Virus record (IMG/VR): IMGVR_UViG_3300046780_000148
Location: 1 to 64,000 of that record
From: a virus
Length of the DNA: 64,000 nt
Direction: 5' to 3' (one strand)
Shown: piece after piece, positions 31,456-40,128 of the stretch
Layout: each line of letters opens with the position of its first letter
Position numbering within the stretch: the first letter of the stretch is position 1
Position numbers and translations under genes: made by a program
Notes under the pieces: generated by a model
What the model was told of the DNA's origin: nothing
Database searches by the model: none
Seen by the model: only the letters and a program-made list of their open reading frames with translations

Positions 31456-31660
31456 CGAAGAAGACCGCGCAGCCTTCGAGAAACTGGTTGCCTCCATTCC
31501 TCTAAGCATCCTTGGTGAGTATGCTGCAATCCTTCGTGAGCTGTACGAAGCCTTTGTGGGTGTAGACTTTACTGAAGATCAAGCTATGCAATTCGTGCTA
31601 GTTCAATGGACTGAAACCATCCGTGGCGGGATCGTTCAAGGTGGAGGTACGGTAGCATGA
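31445..31660 (+). CDS. Small helical protein
   Basis: 71 residues from GTG, 11-base overlap upstream and ATGA overlap downstream with the Sak4-like gene. Helical, acidic. Confidence 0.6.
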   Translation: MSSDEEDRAAFEKLVASIPLSILGEYAAILRELYEAFVGVDFTEDQAMQFVLVQWTETIRGGIVQGGGTVA

Positions 31661-32478
31661 CGGCTCCAGCTAGAATCACGCCAACGTCTCTCGGCGGACT
31701 TAAGCTTGCACGTGTTGCTGATATGGCTCCCCGCATCAACGGTCTCATCTATGGCGAGCCAGGTGTTGGTAAGACTGTCTTGCTAGGCTCCTGCGATGCG
31801 GTTCCTGAGATGCGCAAGATGCTCATCCTAGACGTTGATGGTGGTACCTTGTCGATCAAGGATAGCTACCCGAACGTTGAGCGTTTGCAGATTACTAAGT
31901 TTGCTCAGCTGCAAAGGGTGTACGACGACCTATTCAACGATGCAGGTCACGGCTTCCAAACCGTTGCTATTGATACGGGTACGGAAGCGCAGAAGATCAA
32001 TATGAACGTTATCATGGCAAAGGCTGTTGCAGCCGCCGCTGATAAGGGTGAGGTTCGCGACCCTGAAGTTCCATCCTTCCGCGAGTGGGGAATCTCGGGA
32101 GAACAGATGCGTGGACTCATTCGAGCCTATCGCGATCTGCCTATGAACTTCTTCATGACTTGTCACGTTAAGGATGACAAGAATGAGCAGACAGGTGCAG
32201 TTAAGAAGTCGCCAGATCTGCCTGGTAAGCTTGCACGTCAGATTCCAGGCTTCTTCGACCTGTGCTTGTACATGTATTCAAAAGAAATCGAAAAGGATGG
32301 TGAGAAGAAAGACCTACGACTCCTATGCTCAGCAGCGACCGAGAAAATCGTAGCAAAGGATCGAAGCGCTAAGTTGCCTAAGATCATTCAGCAGGCGAAC
32401 ATGAAGTACATCTACACCACTGTAACGAGTCCTAAGAAAGAAATCGCACCAGTTAAGAAAGAGGCTGTAACAGTATGA
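31657..32478 (+). CDS. Sak4-like RecA-fold ATPase (recombinase)
   Basis: 273 residues. Walker A GEPGVGKTV (about 33-41), Walker B LILDVDGG (about 56-63), a second acidic strand VAIDTG and sensor-like FFMTCHV. Size and motif order fit the phage Sak4 / AAA_24 single-strand annealing and strand-exchange family, which works with a phage SSB. The SSB-like gene follows with an ATGA overlap, as expected for the pair. Confidence 0.8.
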   Translation: MTAPARITPTSLGGLKLARVADMAPRINGLIYGEPGVGKTVLLGSCDAVPEMRKMLILDVDGGTLSIKDSYPNVERLQITKFAQLQRVYDDLFNDAGHGFQTVAIDTGTEAQKINMNVIMAKAVAAAADKGEVRDPEVPSFREWGISGEQMRGLIRAYRDLPMNFFMTCHVKDDKNEQTGAVKKSPDLPGKLARQIPGFFDLCLYMYSKEIEKDGEKKDLRLLCSAATEKIVAKDRSAKLPKIIQQANMKYIYTTVTSPKKEIAPVKKEAVTV

Positions 32479-33143
32479 CTACCGACACCGTAGAAGACAT
32501 GAACGACCCGCGGGATGCTCGTGACGAGATCAACGCGGACGCTTACAACGACGAGCTGAGTGCTTCGGCCGTTGCCGATACTCCTGCCTGGGCTGTTGAC
32601 GGCGATGCTATGGACGATCTCGTTAGCGAGCAGGACCTTTCTCCAGGAGGCTCGTGGCTGAGCGACGGCTCGGATGGCGAAGAGGAATTCGACCTCACTA
32701 CCCTTCGTGTCAACTTCTCGCAGGCAGAAGCCGAGGCAGAATCGCTTCCGGATCTTCCGGCGGGACGCTACCTCGTTGCCATTACCGAAGTCAAGATCAA
32801 GCGTTCGACTTCGGTGAAGAACCCGGGCAAGCCGTACTACAACCTGACGTACACTATTCAGGAAGGTAAGTACAAGAACCGTAAGCTGTACGATAACGTG
32901 ATGCTGTTCGATGGCGCTCTGTACTCGTACACGCAGCTCGCTAAGGCACTGGGTAACTCTGTTACGGCTGGTAACTCCAACGTTCTCCAGCCGCAGGACC
33001 TTATGGGTTCGATCTTCGTTGCCAAGGTTGTTATGAGCCCCGCCAAGGGTGAGTACGCAGCGCGCAACGAGGTCAAGGGTTACTTCCCCGCCAAGATCGG
33101 CGTTGGCAGTACCTCTGCGGGTAGCAACAGCCTCGAGCCGTAA
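32475..33143 (+). CDS. SSB-like ssDNA-binding protein (DUF669 type)
   Basis: 222 residues. An acidic, disordered N-terminus (about 1-75) precedes a beta-rich domain with LPAGRYLVAITEVKIKRS and KPYYNLTYTIQEGKYKNR, the layout of DUF669-type OB proteins that accompany Sak4. The C-terminus is Gly/Ser-rich rather than acidic as in bacterial SSB. It probably coats single-stranded phage DNA. The gene ends in a strong hairpin. Confidence 0.65.
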   Translation: MTTDTVEDMNDPRDARDEINADAYNDELSASAVADTPAWAVDGDAMDDLVSEQDLSPGGSWLSDGSDGEEEFDLTTLRVNFSQAEAEAESLPDLPAGRYLVAITEVKIKRSTSVKNPGKPYYNLTYTIQEGKYKNRKLYDNVMLFDGALYSYTQLAKALGNSVTAGNSNVLQPQDLMGSIFVAKVVMSPAKGEYAARNEVKGYFPAKIGVGSTSAGSNSLEP

Positions 33144-33165
33144 GATCTGATAGTTTGGTAGTCTT

Positions 33166-33205
33166 GGTCGGATCCCTAATTGTTGGTAGCTTTAGGGGTC
33201 CGACC
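33166..33205 (+). terminator. Hairpin after SSB-like gene
   Basis: GGTCGGATCCCTAA (33166-33179) / TTAGGGGTCCGACC (about 33192-33205) with minor bulges. No T run; it may be an RNA-stability or attenuating element. Confidence 0.55.
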
Positions 33206-33244
33206 ATTCCATATTCCTTCTACGCCGTATGATAGGAGGTGAAA

Positions 33245-35422
33245 GTGACATCTGAGGTAACACGACAAGCGTTCTTCCGATTGGCATACGGTCGCCATGA
33301 AGGTTGGGCCTGCATTGGTTTGCTGCAACGCGGTGCAGGTAAAATGAATGAGCGCTGGTTCCACCTGCCAACCCAATTCAATGATATGCTAGAACTCATC
33401 GATAGGCTTGCAATAAATGATCGCATCGATGTGTACTACTGTCCCCAACTCTTCGAAAGCAAGTCACGTAGAAAAGACAACGTTAAGATCGCACCAACCC
33501 TTTGGGCAGACCTTGACGAATGCAATCCAACGGAGATGGAAGAAAGACCTTCCCTCGTTGTAGAAACAAGTCCAGAAAGATTCCAGGGCCTGTGGATTTT
33601 GGAGAACGGCCTACCCGGTGACAAAGCTGCGGAACTTAGTAAGAGGATCGCATACAAGTACGCCGACCAAGGCTGCGATCGTTCCGGCTGGGACTTAACT
33701 CAACTTCTACGCGTACCTGGTACCAGGAATAATAAGTACATCAATACAGATACAGGTGCAGCAATAACTCGCATCGTCGGTGATGGAAGCCATTCTATCT
33801 ATCGCGAGAACGAGTTTGATGATCTACCCCCCGTTACGCTGTCGGACTATGAGAAGATTCCTTTCCCCGAGAAGTTCCCCCCGGGCACTGGTCGCGACAT
33901 CATGGAGATCTTCCGATTCAAACTTACACAAAAAACCTTTCAAAGATTCGAGACCATCCCAGAAGGTGATTGGTCTCGTGAGCTGTTTGCACTAGAGATG
34001 TCTTGCTACGAAGCAGGTATGAGTCGCGAACAAGTTTATAAAGTCGTAACCGATGCAGCATGTAATAAATTTGCACGTGCAGGTCTTGGTGAGAATCACG
34101 TATGGGGTGAGGTATGTAGAGCTTATGGAAGACACACAGAGAACCTCGAAAAAGTTCAAATCATCACTAAGAAGGATGAGCCACTACTTACGGACGAAGA
34201 GCGTTCTAGCGTTGAAAACGTCCGTACGTTTGTTGAAGACTATATTGACTGGGCAAGTAAGCTCGGAGACGCTGCCGTTCAGTATCACCAGGGCGGAGCT
34301 TTTATTATACTTAGCGCTCTTCTTGCTGGAAGCGTTTCTCTTCCTACATCCTTCGGTAGGGTAGTGCCTAATCTTTGGTTTATGATCCTTGCAGACACTA
34401 CCTTGACACGTAAGTCGACAGCAATGGATATCGCAGTTGACTTGTTAGTGGAGGTTGATCCAGATGCGATCATGGCAACGGATGGTTCCATCGAAGGTCT
34501 GATGCAGGGACTATCAACTCGTCCTGGTAGGCCATCGGTATTCTTGCGAGACGAGTTCAGTGGACTAATCGAACAGATCACCAAGAAGGACTACTATGCT
34601 GGAATGGCAGAGACTCTCACCAAACTGTATGATGGTAAGATGCAGAAGAGACTGCTCCGCAAGGAGATTATCGAGGTGCGAGATCCTGTACTTGTATTGT
34701 TTGCTGGAGGTATTAAATCGCGCGTACAACAACTACTCAAACTCGATCACATCAGTTCCGGATTCATCCCACGTTTCCTTTTCCTTACAGCAGAGTCCGA
34801 TATCTCAAAGGTCCAGCCTCTTGGACCACCAACACTTCTTGACACTTCAGGCAAGGCAGAACTACTTCAACAGATGATCGACATGCGTCAGTTCTATCAT
34901 GGCTTCTTTGAACTGACTATTGAAGGTGGTAAGAAGATTGAAATGCCCAAGCGGTGGGAAGCAGAACTAACTCCTGCTGCTTGGACTAGATATAACAAGT
35001 TCGAGAAGCAACTAACAGGTGCAGGTATGAAGACAGAACGACCTGACCTAATGACACCATTGTTCGACCGACTTGCTAAGTCAACACTTAAGGCAATTGT
35101 ACTCCTAGCAGCATCACGTAGAAAGGGTGATGATGTCATCATTGATGTGGATGATGTCCTTCTAGGAATCAAGTATGCAGAGGGTTGGCAGAACTACGCC
35201 ATCGAAGTTGTTAACGGCATTGGTATGTCGATCGTTGAAACACAGATGGATAACATCCTAGGTAACATTAGAAAGCATCCGGGGATTAGTCGTTCCGTTC
35301 TAATGAGAACGTATCGTCTTTCAGCACGAGAAGCGGATGCTATCTTCATTACACTAGAGCAGCGTGGCCTAGTTACGAAATCACTGGCAGGTAAAGGCGT
35401 GGCTTACAACGCCCTCATGTAG
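33245..35422 (+). CDS. Primase-helicase-like protein
   Basis: 725 residues; the GTG at 33245 lies six bases after AGGAGG, while the in-frame GTG at 33239 is inside that site. The N-terminal about 1-200 resemble RepB/AEP-type primases: TLWADLDECNPTEME gives an acidic pair, and RVPGTRNNKY matches primase-associated loops. The middle has a DUF3987-like ATPase with an atypical P-loop ADTTLTRKSTAMDIA. The C-terminus (about 660-725) is a winged helix, SRSVLMRTYRLSAREADAIF. It probably starts and drives phage DNA synthesis. Confidence 0.7.
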   Translation: MTSEVTRQAFFRLAYGRHEGWACIGLLQRGAGKMNERWFHLPTQFNDMLELIDRLAINDRIDVYYCPQLFESKSRRKDNVKIAPTLWADLDECNPTEMEERPSLVVETSPERFQGLWILENGLPGDKAAELSKRIAYKYADQGCDRSGWDLTQLLRVPGTRNNKYINTDTGAAITRIVGDGSHSIYRENEFDDLPPVTLSDYEKIPFPEKFPPGTGRDIMEIFRFKLTQKTFQRFETIPEGDWSRELFALEMSCYEAGMSREQVYKVVTDAACNKFARAGLGENHVWGEVCRAYGRHTENLEKVQIITKKDEPLLTDEERSSVENVRTFVEDYIDWASKLGDAAVQYHQGGAFIILSALLAGSVSLPTSFGRVVPNLWFMILADTTLTRKSTAMDIAVDLLVEVDPDAIMATDGSIEGLMQGLSTRPGRPSVFLRDEFSGLIEQITKKDYYAGMAETLTKLYDGKMQKRLLRKEIIEVRDPVLVLFAGGIKSRVQQLLKLDHISSGFIPRFLFLTAESDISKVQPLGPPTLLDTSGKAELLQQMIDMRQFYHGFFELTIEGGKKIEMPKRWEAELTPAAWTRYNKFEKQLTGAGMKTERPDLMTPLFDRLAKSTLKAIVLLAASRRKGDDVIIDVDDVLLGIKYAEGWQNYAIEVVNGIGMSIVETQMDNILGNIRKHPGISRSVLMRTYRLSAREADAIFITLEQRGLVTKSLAGKGVAYNALM

Positions 35423-35430
35423 GAGAGAAC

Positions 35431-36336
35431 ATGCGAGACCGATCTGAAATCCTTGATACCGTCACTGACTCCGTCGCCATCGTTTCGGGCGGCATGGATT
35501 CCATCACCATGCTGTACGATATGATTACTAACGGACTTACTCCTCGGGTACTGTCCTTCAACTATGGTCAGCGGCACAAGAAGGAATTGGACTACGCACG
35601 TATCCACGCAGACCGAATGGGACTCCCGCACAACATCGTTGATCTAAGTTCGATCACACACCTGATCAGCAATAGTGCTTTGACTTCTCCTTATGACATT
35701 ATGGAAGGTCGAGCAATTGACGTTCCCGAAGGTCACTATGCAGCAGACAACATGGCACTTACGGTTGTTCCGAATCGTAATATGATCATGGCCGCGATCG
35801 CTGCAGGCGTTGCAGTCAACGATAAGGCATGTACGATCGGTATTGGTATCCACGCCGGAGATCACTACCAGTATCCGGACTGCCGTCCGGAGTTCATCAA
35901 GGCGCTCGAGCACTGCATCCTCGTTGCTACGAACGGCTTCAACAACTTCAAGGCCGGCTATAGCACAAGCAAGTCACTTGCCTCCGATCCGATTAAGTAC
36001 CAGCAGGCAGAACTCGACATCTTTGGCGGTGTGGAAGGTCAATTCGGCATGGCTGAAGTAGGTACTATCTATGCACCCTTCCTAATGAAGACCAAGGCAG
36101 ACATCGCATTCATGGCGCTCGAGATGCAGATCCCTCTTGACCTGACCTGGTCTTGCTACAAGGGCGGCGACGTCCACTGTGGTCGTTGCGGTACTTGTGT
36201 TGAGCGCCTTGAGGCTATTGCTGAAGCAGGTGCCAAGATGAACGAATCAATGATGACTTGGGAAGACAACACAATCTATGCAGACACCGAGTTCTGGAAG
36301 GCTACGGTCAAACCGGCTACCCCCGAAGACGTGTAG
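35431..36336 (+). CDS. queC: QueC, 7-cyano-7-deazaguanine synthase
   Basis: 301 residues, longer than bacterial QueC (about 230). PP-loop SGGMDS (about 19-24), VPNRN (about 111-115), GIHAGDHYQYPDCRPEF (about 136-152) and a C-terminal Cys set SCYKGGDVHCGRCGTCVERL for zinc. QueC converts CDG to preQ0 with ATP and ammonia. Extra sequence lies between the last two motifs. It heads the deazaguanine cassette with queD, queE and folE. Confidence 0.92.
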   Translation: MRDRSEILDTVTDSVAIVSGGMDSITMLYDMITNGLTPRVLSFNYGQRHKKELDYARIHADRMGLPHNIVDLSSITHLISNSALTSPYDIMEGRAIDVPEGHYAADNMALTVVPNRNMIMAAIAAGVAVNDKACTIGIGIHAGDHYQYPDCRPEFIKALEHCILVATNGFNNFKAGYSTSKSLASDPIKYQQAELDIFGGVEGQFGMAEVGTIYAPFLMKTKADIAFMALEMQIPLDLTWSCYKGGDVHCGRCGTCVERLEAIAEAGAKMNESMMTWEDNTIYADTEFWKATVKPATPEDV

Positions 36337-36340
36337 ATCT

Positions 36341-36369
36341 CCACAGGACGCGACAGATGGGAATGTGTA
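36341..36369 (+). promoter_or_regulatory. CCACAGGAC motif before 36370 gene
   Basis: AGATCTCCACAGGACG directly follows the queC stop. It matches AGATCTCCACAGG at 6353 and 22249, each time shortly before a gene start. Meaning unknown. Confidence 0.4.
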
Positions 36370-36849
36370 ATGAGAGAACCTACTGAAGGACTGGCACACG
36401 TAGAAGGTGTTGCACCTCCTAAGGTTGCAATGTCTCCATACGAAAAAACAGCGCCATGTAAGGGCTGTAGCACAGTCAAGCCGGTTAGTTGTTACTGTAC
36501 AACAAAGGGTTGCCCAGAAGCTCAGCCGACTGATGAAGACGAATCGACGTTCGAGGCACATCTCGAAGGTATGGATTGTGGTCGTCGTCCGTGTAAGACT
36601 TGTGAAGCACCACCTAGGCTTGCTGCAGCATCAGAACAACCTATGCCGGATAACAATCATAGCTACATGACACCTATCGGCGATATGGTCATCGAAGATA
36701 TCAAAGCACGAATGGCAGTAGGGATACAGACCTATGGCACCTATCTTCGACCCCACAACGGTCGCAACGCTCTTCTCGACGCTTATCAAGAAGCTCTTGA
36801 CCTCGCGTGCTACCTGAAGCAACGCCTCGTAGAGGAAGGCATTCTGTAA
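36370..36849 (+). CDS. dNTP pyrophosphohydrolase-like protein with Cys-rich N-terminus
   Basis: 159 residues. Residues about 28-80 are Cys-rich (CKGC, CYCTTKGC, CGRRPCKTC). Residues about 110-155 read VGIQTYGTYLRPHNGRNALL, DAYQEALDLACYLKQ, the signature of phage MazG-like / dATP-dGTP diphosphohydrolase proteins with Glu/Asp metal ligands. It may lower normal purine nucleotide pools beside the deazaguanine cassette. Substrate unproven. Confidence 0.65.
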   Translation: MREPTEGLAHVEGVAPPKVAMSPYEKTAPCKGCSTVKPVSCYCTTKGCPEAQPTDEDESTFEAHLEGMDCGRRPCKTCEAPPRLAAASEQPMPDNNHSYMTPIGDMVIEDIKARMAVGIQTYGTYLRPHNGRNALLDAYQEALDLACYLKQRLVEEGIL

Positions 36850-37067
36850 TGCAGGTAGGTAAAGAACCCACATTTACCATCCGCGCTCGTGACGACCTTA
36901 TCGTTGCTACGCTAACCAAGTACGCCTTCCTGTGTGAGAACGAAGGACTGGTGGATCAGGCAGCCGAAGTAGATAAGGCACTAGAGGAAATTATTCACTG
37001 GCGCGCAACTAATCCTGAACTGTGTAAGCTCCCTAATCACAAGCACATTCCTGTCAAGGAGAGGTAA
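36849..37067 (+). CDS. Small hypothetical protein
   Basis: 72 residues, TAATG overlap on both sides. Helical; sits between queC and queD but shows no catalytic motif. Confidence 0.6.
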   Translation: MQVGKEPTFTIRARDDLIVATLTKYAFLCENEGLVDQAAEVDKALEEIIHWRATNPELCKLPNHKHIPVKER

Positions 37068-37570
37068 TGGAAATCTTTGTAACGCACAATATGGAAGTAG
37101 CACACCGACTCTTCTTGCAGCCTGGTAAGTGTCAGCAGATCCATGGGCACAGTATGGAAGTAACTCTTAACCTCCGTGGTGATGTCAATAAGGATGGCAT
37201 CTTCGAAGGACTTGACTTCGGATACATCAAGAAGCACTTCCGTGCCTACCTCGATCACATGTACGATCACCACTTGCTTCTGAACAAGGACGACCCGTGG
37301 GCAACACGCCTTTGGCATCGACCTAGTCGTGATGACAGCCCGCCCAGTCCTGAAGCTGCATGGCTAGCAGAGCCATCACATCTACCAGGTCTCGTTCCTT
37401 GCGATGGAGATCCGACTACGGAGAACCTCGCCAAGTGGATCTGCTCTTGGGCGTACGACATGTTCCGACTCGAATGCAGTGTAACCATCCAAGAGACAAT
37501 GACGAACGGTGCATCGTTCTCTAGTAATGATTTGCCTCCGCTGAATGATGGTAACGACTATGACGTCTGA
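37067..37570 (+). CDS. queD: QueD, 6-carboxytetrahydropterin synthase
   Basis: 167 residues. AHRLFLQPGKCQQIHGHSME holds the catalytic Cys and zinc His residues; then GLDFGYIK, LDHMYDHHLLLN and PTTENLAKWI, all standard QueD motifs. An insertion at about 75-115 makes it longer than typical (about 120). It converts dihydroneopterin triphosphate to CPH4 for QueE. Confidence 0.92.
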   Translation: MEIFVTHNMEVAHRLFLQPGKCQQIHGHSMEVTLNLRGDVNKDGIFEGLDFGYIKKHFRAYLDHMYDHHLLLNKDDPWATRLWHRPSRDDSPPSPEAAWLAEPSHLPGLVPCDGDPTTENLAKWICSWAYDMFRLECSVTIQETMTNGASFSSNDLPPLNDGNDYDV

Positions 37571-37814
37571 GTACGAAGACAAAGCGAACGAGTTCTTCGG
37601 TCTTGAACTCGCTACAGCTGTACGAGAAGGACTTGTCGTACGAGGATTCAATCCGGCAGATAGCTATGCGTTGGAGATTACTCCAGAACTTGCGGCACAG
37701 GAACATGAACAGAATCTTACTCCAGGCTTCCACATCTTCGCAGAAGGCCTTCCCGTAGGAATTATCGATCTCGAAAAGACAAAGGTGTCATGGCAAAATG
37801 ACAATCAAAATTAG
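37560..37814 (+). CDS. Small hypothetical protein
   Basis: 84 residues from an ATG overlapping the queD stop; an alternative ATG is 15 bases upstream. It overlaps queE by 17 bases. No family recognised. Confidence 0.55.
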   Translation: MTSEYEDKANEFFGLELATAVREGLVVRGFNPADSYALEITPELAAQEHEQNLTPGFHIFAEGLPVGIIDLEKTKVSWQNDNQN

Positions 37815-38553
37815 TCACATCTTTGGGCCGACTATTCAGGGTGAAGGTTCAGCTGCTGGAAGGCACTGCCTCTTCGTTCGTGTGTACAACTGCAACCTAG
37901 AATGCACCTGGTGTGATACTGCTTACACGTGGGCAGACACTCCCACTAAGGCCGAGAAGACTATCTCTGGCGAGCTCTTCGATCGGAACGAACCCAAGTA
38001 CGGCCTTAAGAAAATGTCTGTACGAGAAGTTCTGGAAGCGCTACGCTGCCTGTGGGACATCGAGAACATGCCAACCATTATTGTCGTATCAGGTGGCGAG
38101 CCTATGATGCAGCAGGCAGAACTACTTCCCTTGCTACGAATTCTTACCTCCTACGGTCACGAAGTACACATTGAGACCGCAGGCACTATCGCACCCACCA
38201 AAGAGTTCAATAGTGTTGTTACACAGTACAACTGTTCACCAAAGCTCTTGCACAGTGGCAACGTCCTCTCGAAGAGATTCAAGCCAATTGTGATTAAGGC
38301 TATCAACGACACGAATAAGGCCTGGTTCAAGTTTGTCGTTAGTGATGATATCGATGTGTGCTTCGAAGAGATTGCACATATCGCGACGACATGCGATCTT
38401 CCTTACGACCGTATTATGGTTATGCCAGAAGGTTCTACTCCCTCTGAAAATATTGCACTAGCGCAGAAGATTGTCGACCGTGCCCTAGTTCGTGGTTGGG
38501 GCCTTTCATTCCGTACGCACGTCCTTTTGTGGGGAGACGATAAAGACAAATGA
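37798..38553 (+). CDS. queE: QueE, 7-carboxy-7-deazaguanine synthase
   Basis: 251 residues. PTIQGEGSAAGRHCLFVRVY then CNLECTWCD: a radical-SAM cluster motif with C-x3-C-x2-C. VVSGGEPMM, ETAGT and NCSPKL follow, as in QueE. It makes CDG from CPH4 using S-adenosylmethionine and Mg. Overlaps the next gene by ATGA. Confidence 0.93.
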   Translation: MTIKISHIFGPTIQGEGSAAGRHCLFVRVYNCNLECTWCDTAYTWADTPTKAEKTISGELFDRNEPKYGLKKMSVREVLEALRCLWDIENMPTIIVVSGGEPMMQQAELLPLLRILTSYGHEVHIETAGTIAPTKEFNSVVTQYNCSPKLLHSGNVLSKRFKPIVIKAINDTNKAWFKFVVSDDIDVCFEEIAHIATTCDLPYDRIMVMPEGSTPSENIALAQKIVDRALVRGWGLSFRTHVLLWGDDKDK

Positions 38554-38888
38554 CTACTAAGCCTAATACCCAATATGAAGTCCGCAAGGGCTTCCGCAGC
38601 TCTAAGAAGTTCCTTACCAAATCCCAAGTAGCGGCCCTAGTCTCCGATGGATATATTGTCACTCCTGTGGAGCTCTTGGCTGGCGCAGGACGGGTGATTG
38701 ATAACTACGAATCTGTTCTTGCGAGTGGTCTTTCTAAGGGACACATTCGAGGCTTCGAGAACATCAAGGCCGTACGTAAGTGGCACGGACGTACTAAGTG
38801 TGTTCCGCACCAGATCAAGACACACGTACGTTTCGTCAAGGATGACAACGTGTACTACTACCCGCGCTACACGGAGGTCGCAGTCTAA
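38550..38888 (+). CDS. Unknown protein inside deazaguanine cassette
   Basis: 112 residues, ATGA overlap with queE and TAATG overlap with folE. Basic, with a Tyr-rich end (DDNVYYYPRY). No enzyme motif. Its strict coupling suggests co-expression with preQ0 synthesis. Confidence 0.65.
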   Translation: MTTKPNTQYEVRKGFRSSKKFLTKSQVAALVSDGYIVTPVELLAGAGRVIDNYESVLASGLSKGHIRGFENIKAVRKWHGRTKCVPHQIKTHVRFVKDDNVYYYPRYTEVAV

Positions 38889-39481
38889 TGGAATTCGTTT
38901 GCGAAGCAGGATTGATCCTTAAGAAGTATGCGCATCTCAATCTCGAAGATGAGCACGGAGCAGACACACCTGATCGTTTCCTTCGTATGCTTGCAGAGAT
39001 CACTCGATGCGCACCTAGCAGCGATACGGATGACCTTGATATGCACATCGAGTACTGTATCAAGTGGAAGGACTTCCCCGCTGAAAGCAATGACTTGGTT
39101 CTCGTTGCACGAATTCCCTTTGTTAGCGTCTGCAACCACCACGTTCTTCCCTTTACAGGTACCGCAGATATTGCTTACATCCCTCGTGAAGATGGAAGAA
39201 TGGCCGGACTATCCAAGTTCGGTCGAGTTGTTCAGCACTTCGCACGGCAGCTCCAGACACAAGAGCGACTGACTAGGCAGATTAGTGAGTTCTTGGATAG
39301 TCGCCTTGAGCCTGAAGGCCTTGCAGTGGTACTTCGTGCAGAGCACACGTGCATGACGATTCGGGGACTGCAGGCTCCTGGCACGCTAACGACAACCTCA
39401 TCCATGATGGGTGCGTTCGCTGATCACGCGCGTACTGCAAAGGCGGAGTTCCTTTCAATCATTAATGGTAGCGCTCGATGA
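38888..39481 (+). CDS. folE: FolE, GTP cyclohydrolase I
   Basis: 197 residues. VCNHHVLPFTGTADIAYIPR, GRMAGLSKFGRVVQHFARQLQTQE and AEHTCMTIRG carry the zinc Cys/His ligands and substrate loop of FolE. It converts GTP to dihydroneopterin triphosphate, the entry step to preQ0. Confidence 0.93.
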   Translation: MEFVCEAGLILKKYAHLNLEDEHGADTPDRFLRMLAEITRCAPSSDTDDLDMHIEYCIKWKDFPAESNDLVLVARIPFVSVCNHHVLPFTGTADIAYIPREDGRMAGLSKFGRVVQHFARQLQTQERLTRQISEFLDSRLEPEGLAVVLRAEHTCMTIRGLQAPGTLTTTSSMMGAFADHARTAKAEFLSIINGSAR

Positions 39482-39888
39482 ACAACGACTACGATGCACA
39501 GTATAGGCCCGGACGAAATAGTCGAGGAGATACAATTCCAATGGTTGCCGATACTGGAAAGGCTTTGAACAATCGTGCGCTCGAGGCCTTTGCTGACAAC
39601 GTCGATTGGTTTCCTGACCTTGCACACGACGTTGTTCATCACGCTCTAGGTCTGTGTGGCGAGGCTGGCGAGGTTGCCAACGAAGTCAAGAAGTTCGATC
39701 GACGTTCCTTCTCTCAGCAAGAACTGATCGAGAAGCTCAAGGGTGAATTGCCTGACGTTCTCGTGTACGTGTTTAGTATTGCCGGCATGTTCAACATCGA
39801 TTTGGAAGAGGCATACGATGCAAAGCGACGATTCAATGCAAAGCGATTCCAGTCAAGCGACGATGGACTTTCAAGCACTGGCGAATGA
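39478..39888 (+). CDS. MazG-like nucleotide pyrophosphohydrolase
   Basis: 136 residues, ATGA overlap with folE. HALGLCGEAGEVANEVKK and ELPDVLVYVFSIAGMFNIDL, then EEAYDAKRRFNAKRF, give the E-x2-E and E-x2-D metal sites of MazG. It would hydrolyse NTPs or dNTPs to monophosphates, possibly shaping nucleotide pools or (p)ppGpp. Confidence 0.85.
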   Translation: MNNDYDAQYRPGRNSRGDTIPMVADTGKALNNRALEAFADNVDWFPDLAHDVVHHALGLCGEAGEVANEVKKFDRRSFSQQELIEKLKGELPDVLVYVFSIAGMFNIDLEEAYDAKRRFNAKRFQSSDDGLSSTGE

Positions 39889-40126
39889 GGCTAACGCACT
39901 CTTCGACAAGCAGTGCATTGCTCGGCACATTATGGGCGAAGAGAAGTACGGACCTGTAAAGTTCCTGGAAGTGAACACGCTAGTTGAAGCTAGTGAAGAA
40001 CTTGTCGACATAGCAAACTATGCACGCTACACATTCATCAAACTGTTTATCCTCAATGCACAAATTGATAGGGTTCAGGGTCAGCTACCCGACATGCTCG
40101 GTGCACAAAGTTTCATGAAAGGTTAG
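39818..40126 (+). CDS. MazG-like/diphosphohydrolase family protein
   Basis: 102 residues from the ATG after GAAGAGGCATACG, overlapping mazG by 71 bases; a start at 39863 would give 87 residues. GEEKYGPVKFLEVNTLVEAS, then EELVDIANYARY, resembles the dATP/dGTP diphosphohydrolase-like family. Possible second pyrophosphohydrolase. Confidence 0.5.
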   Translation: MQSDDSMQSDSSQATMDFQALANEANALFDKQCIARHIMGEEKYGPVKFLEVNTLVEASEELVDIANYARYTFIKLFILNAQIDRVQGQLPDMLGAQSFMKG

Positions 40127-40128
40127 AC

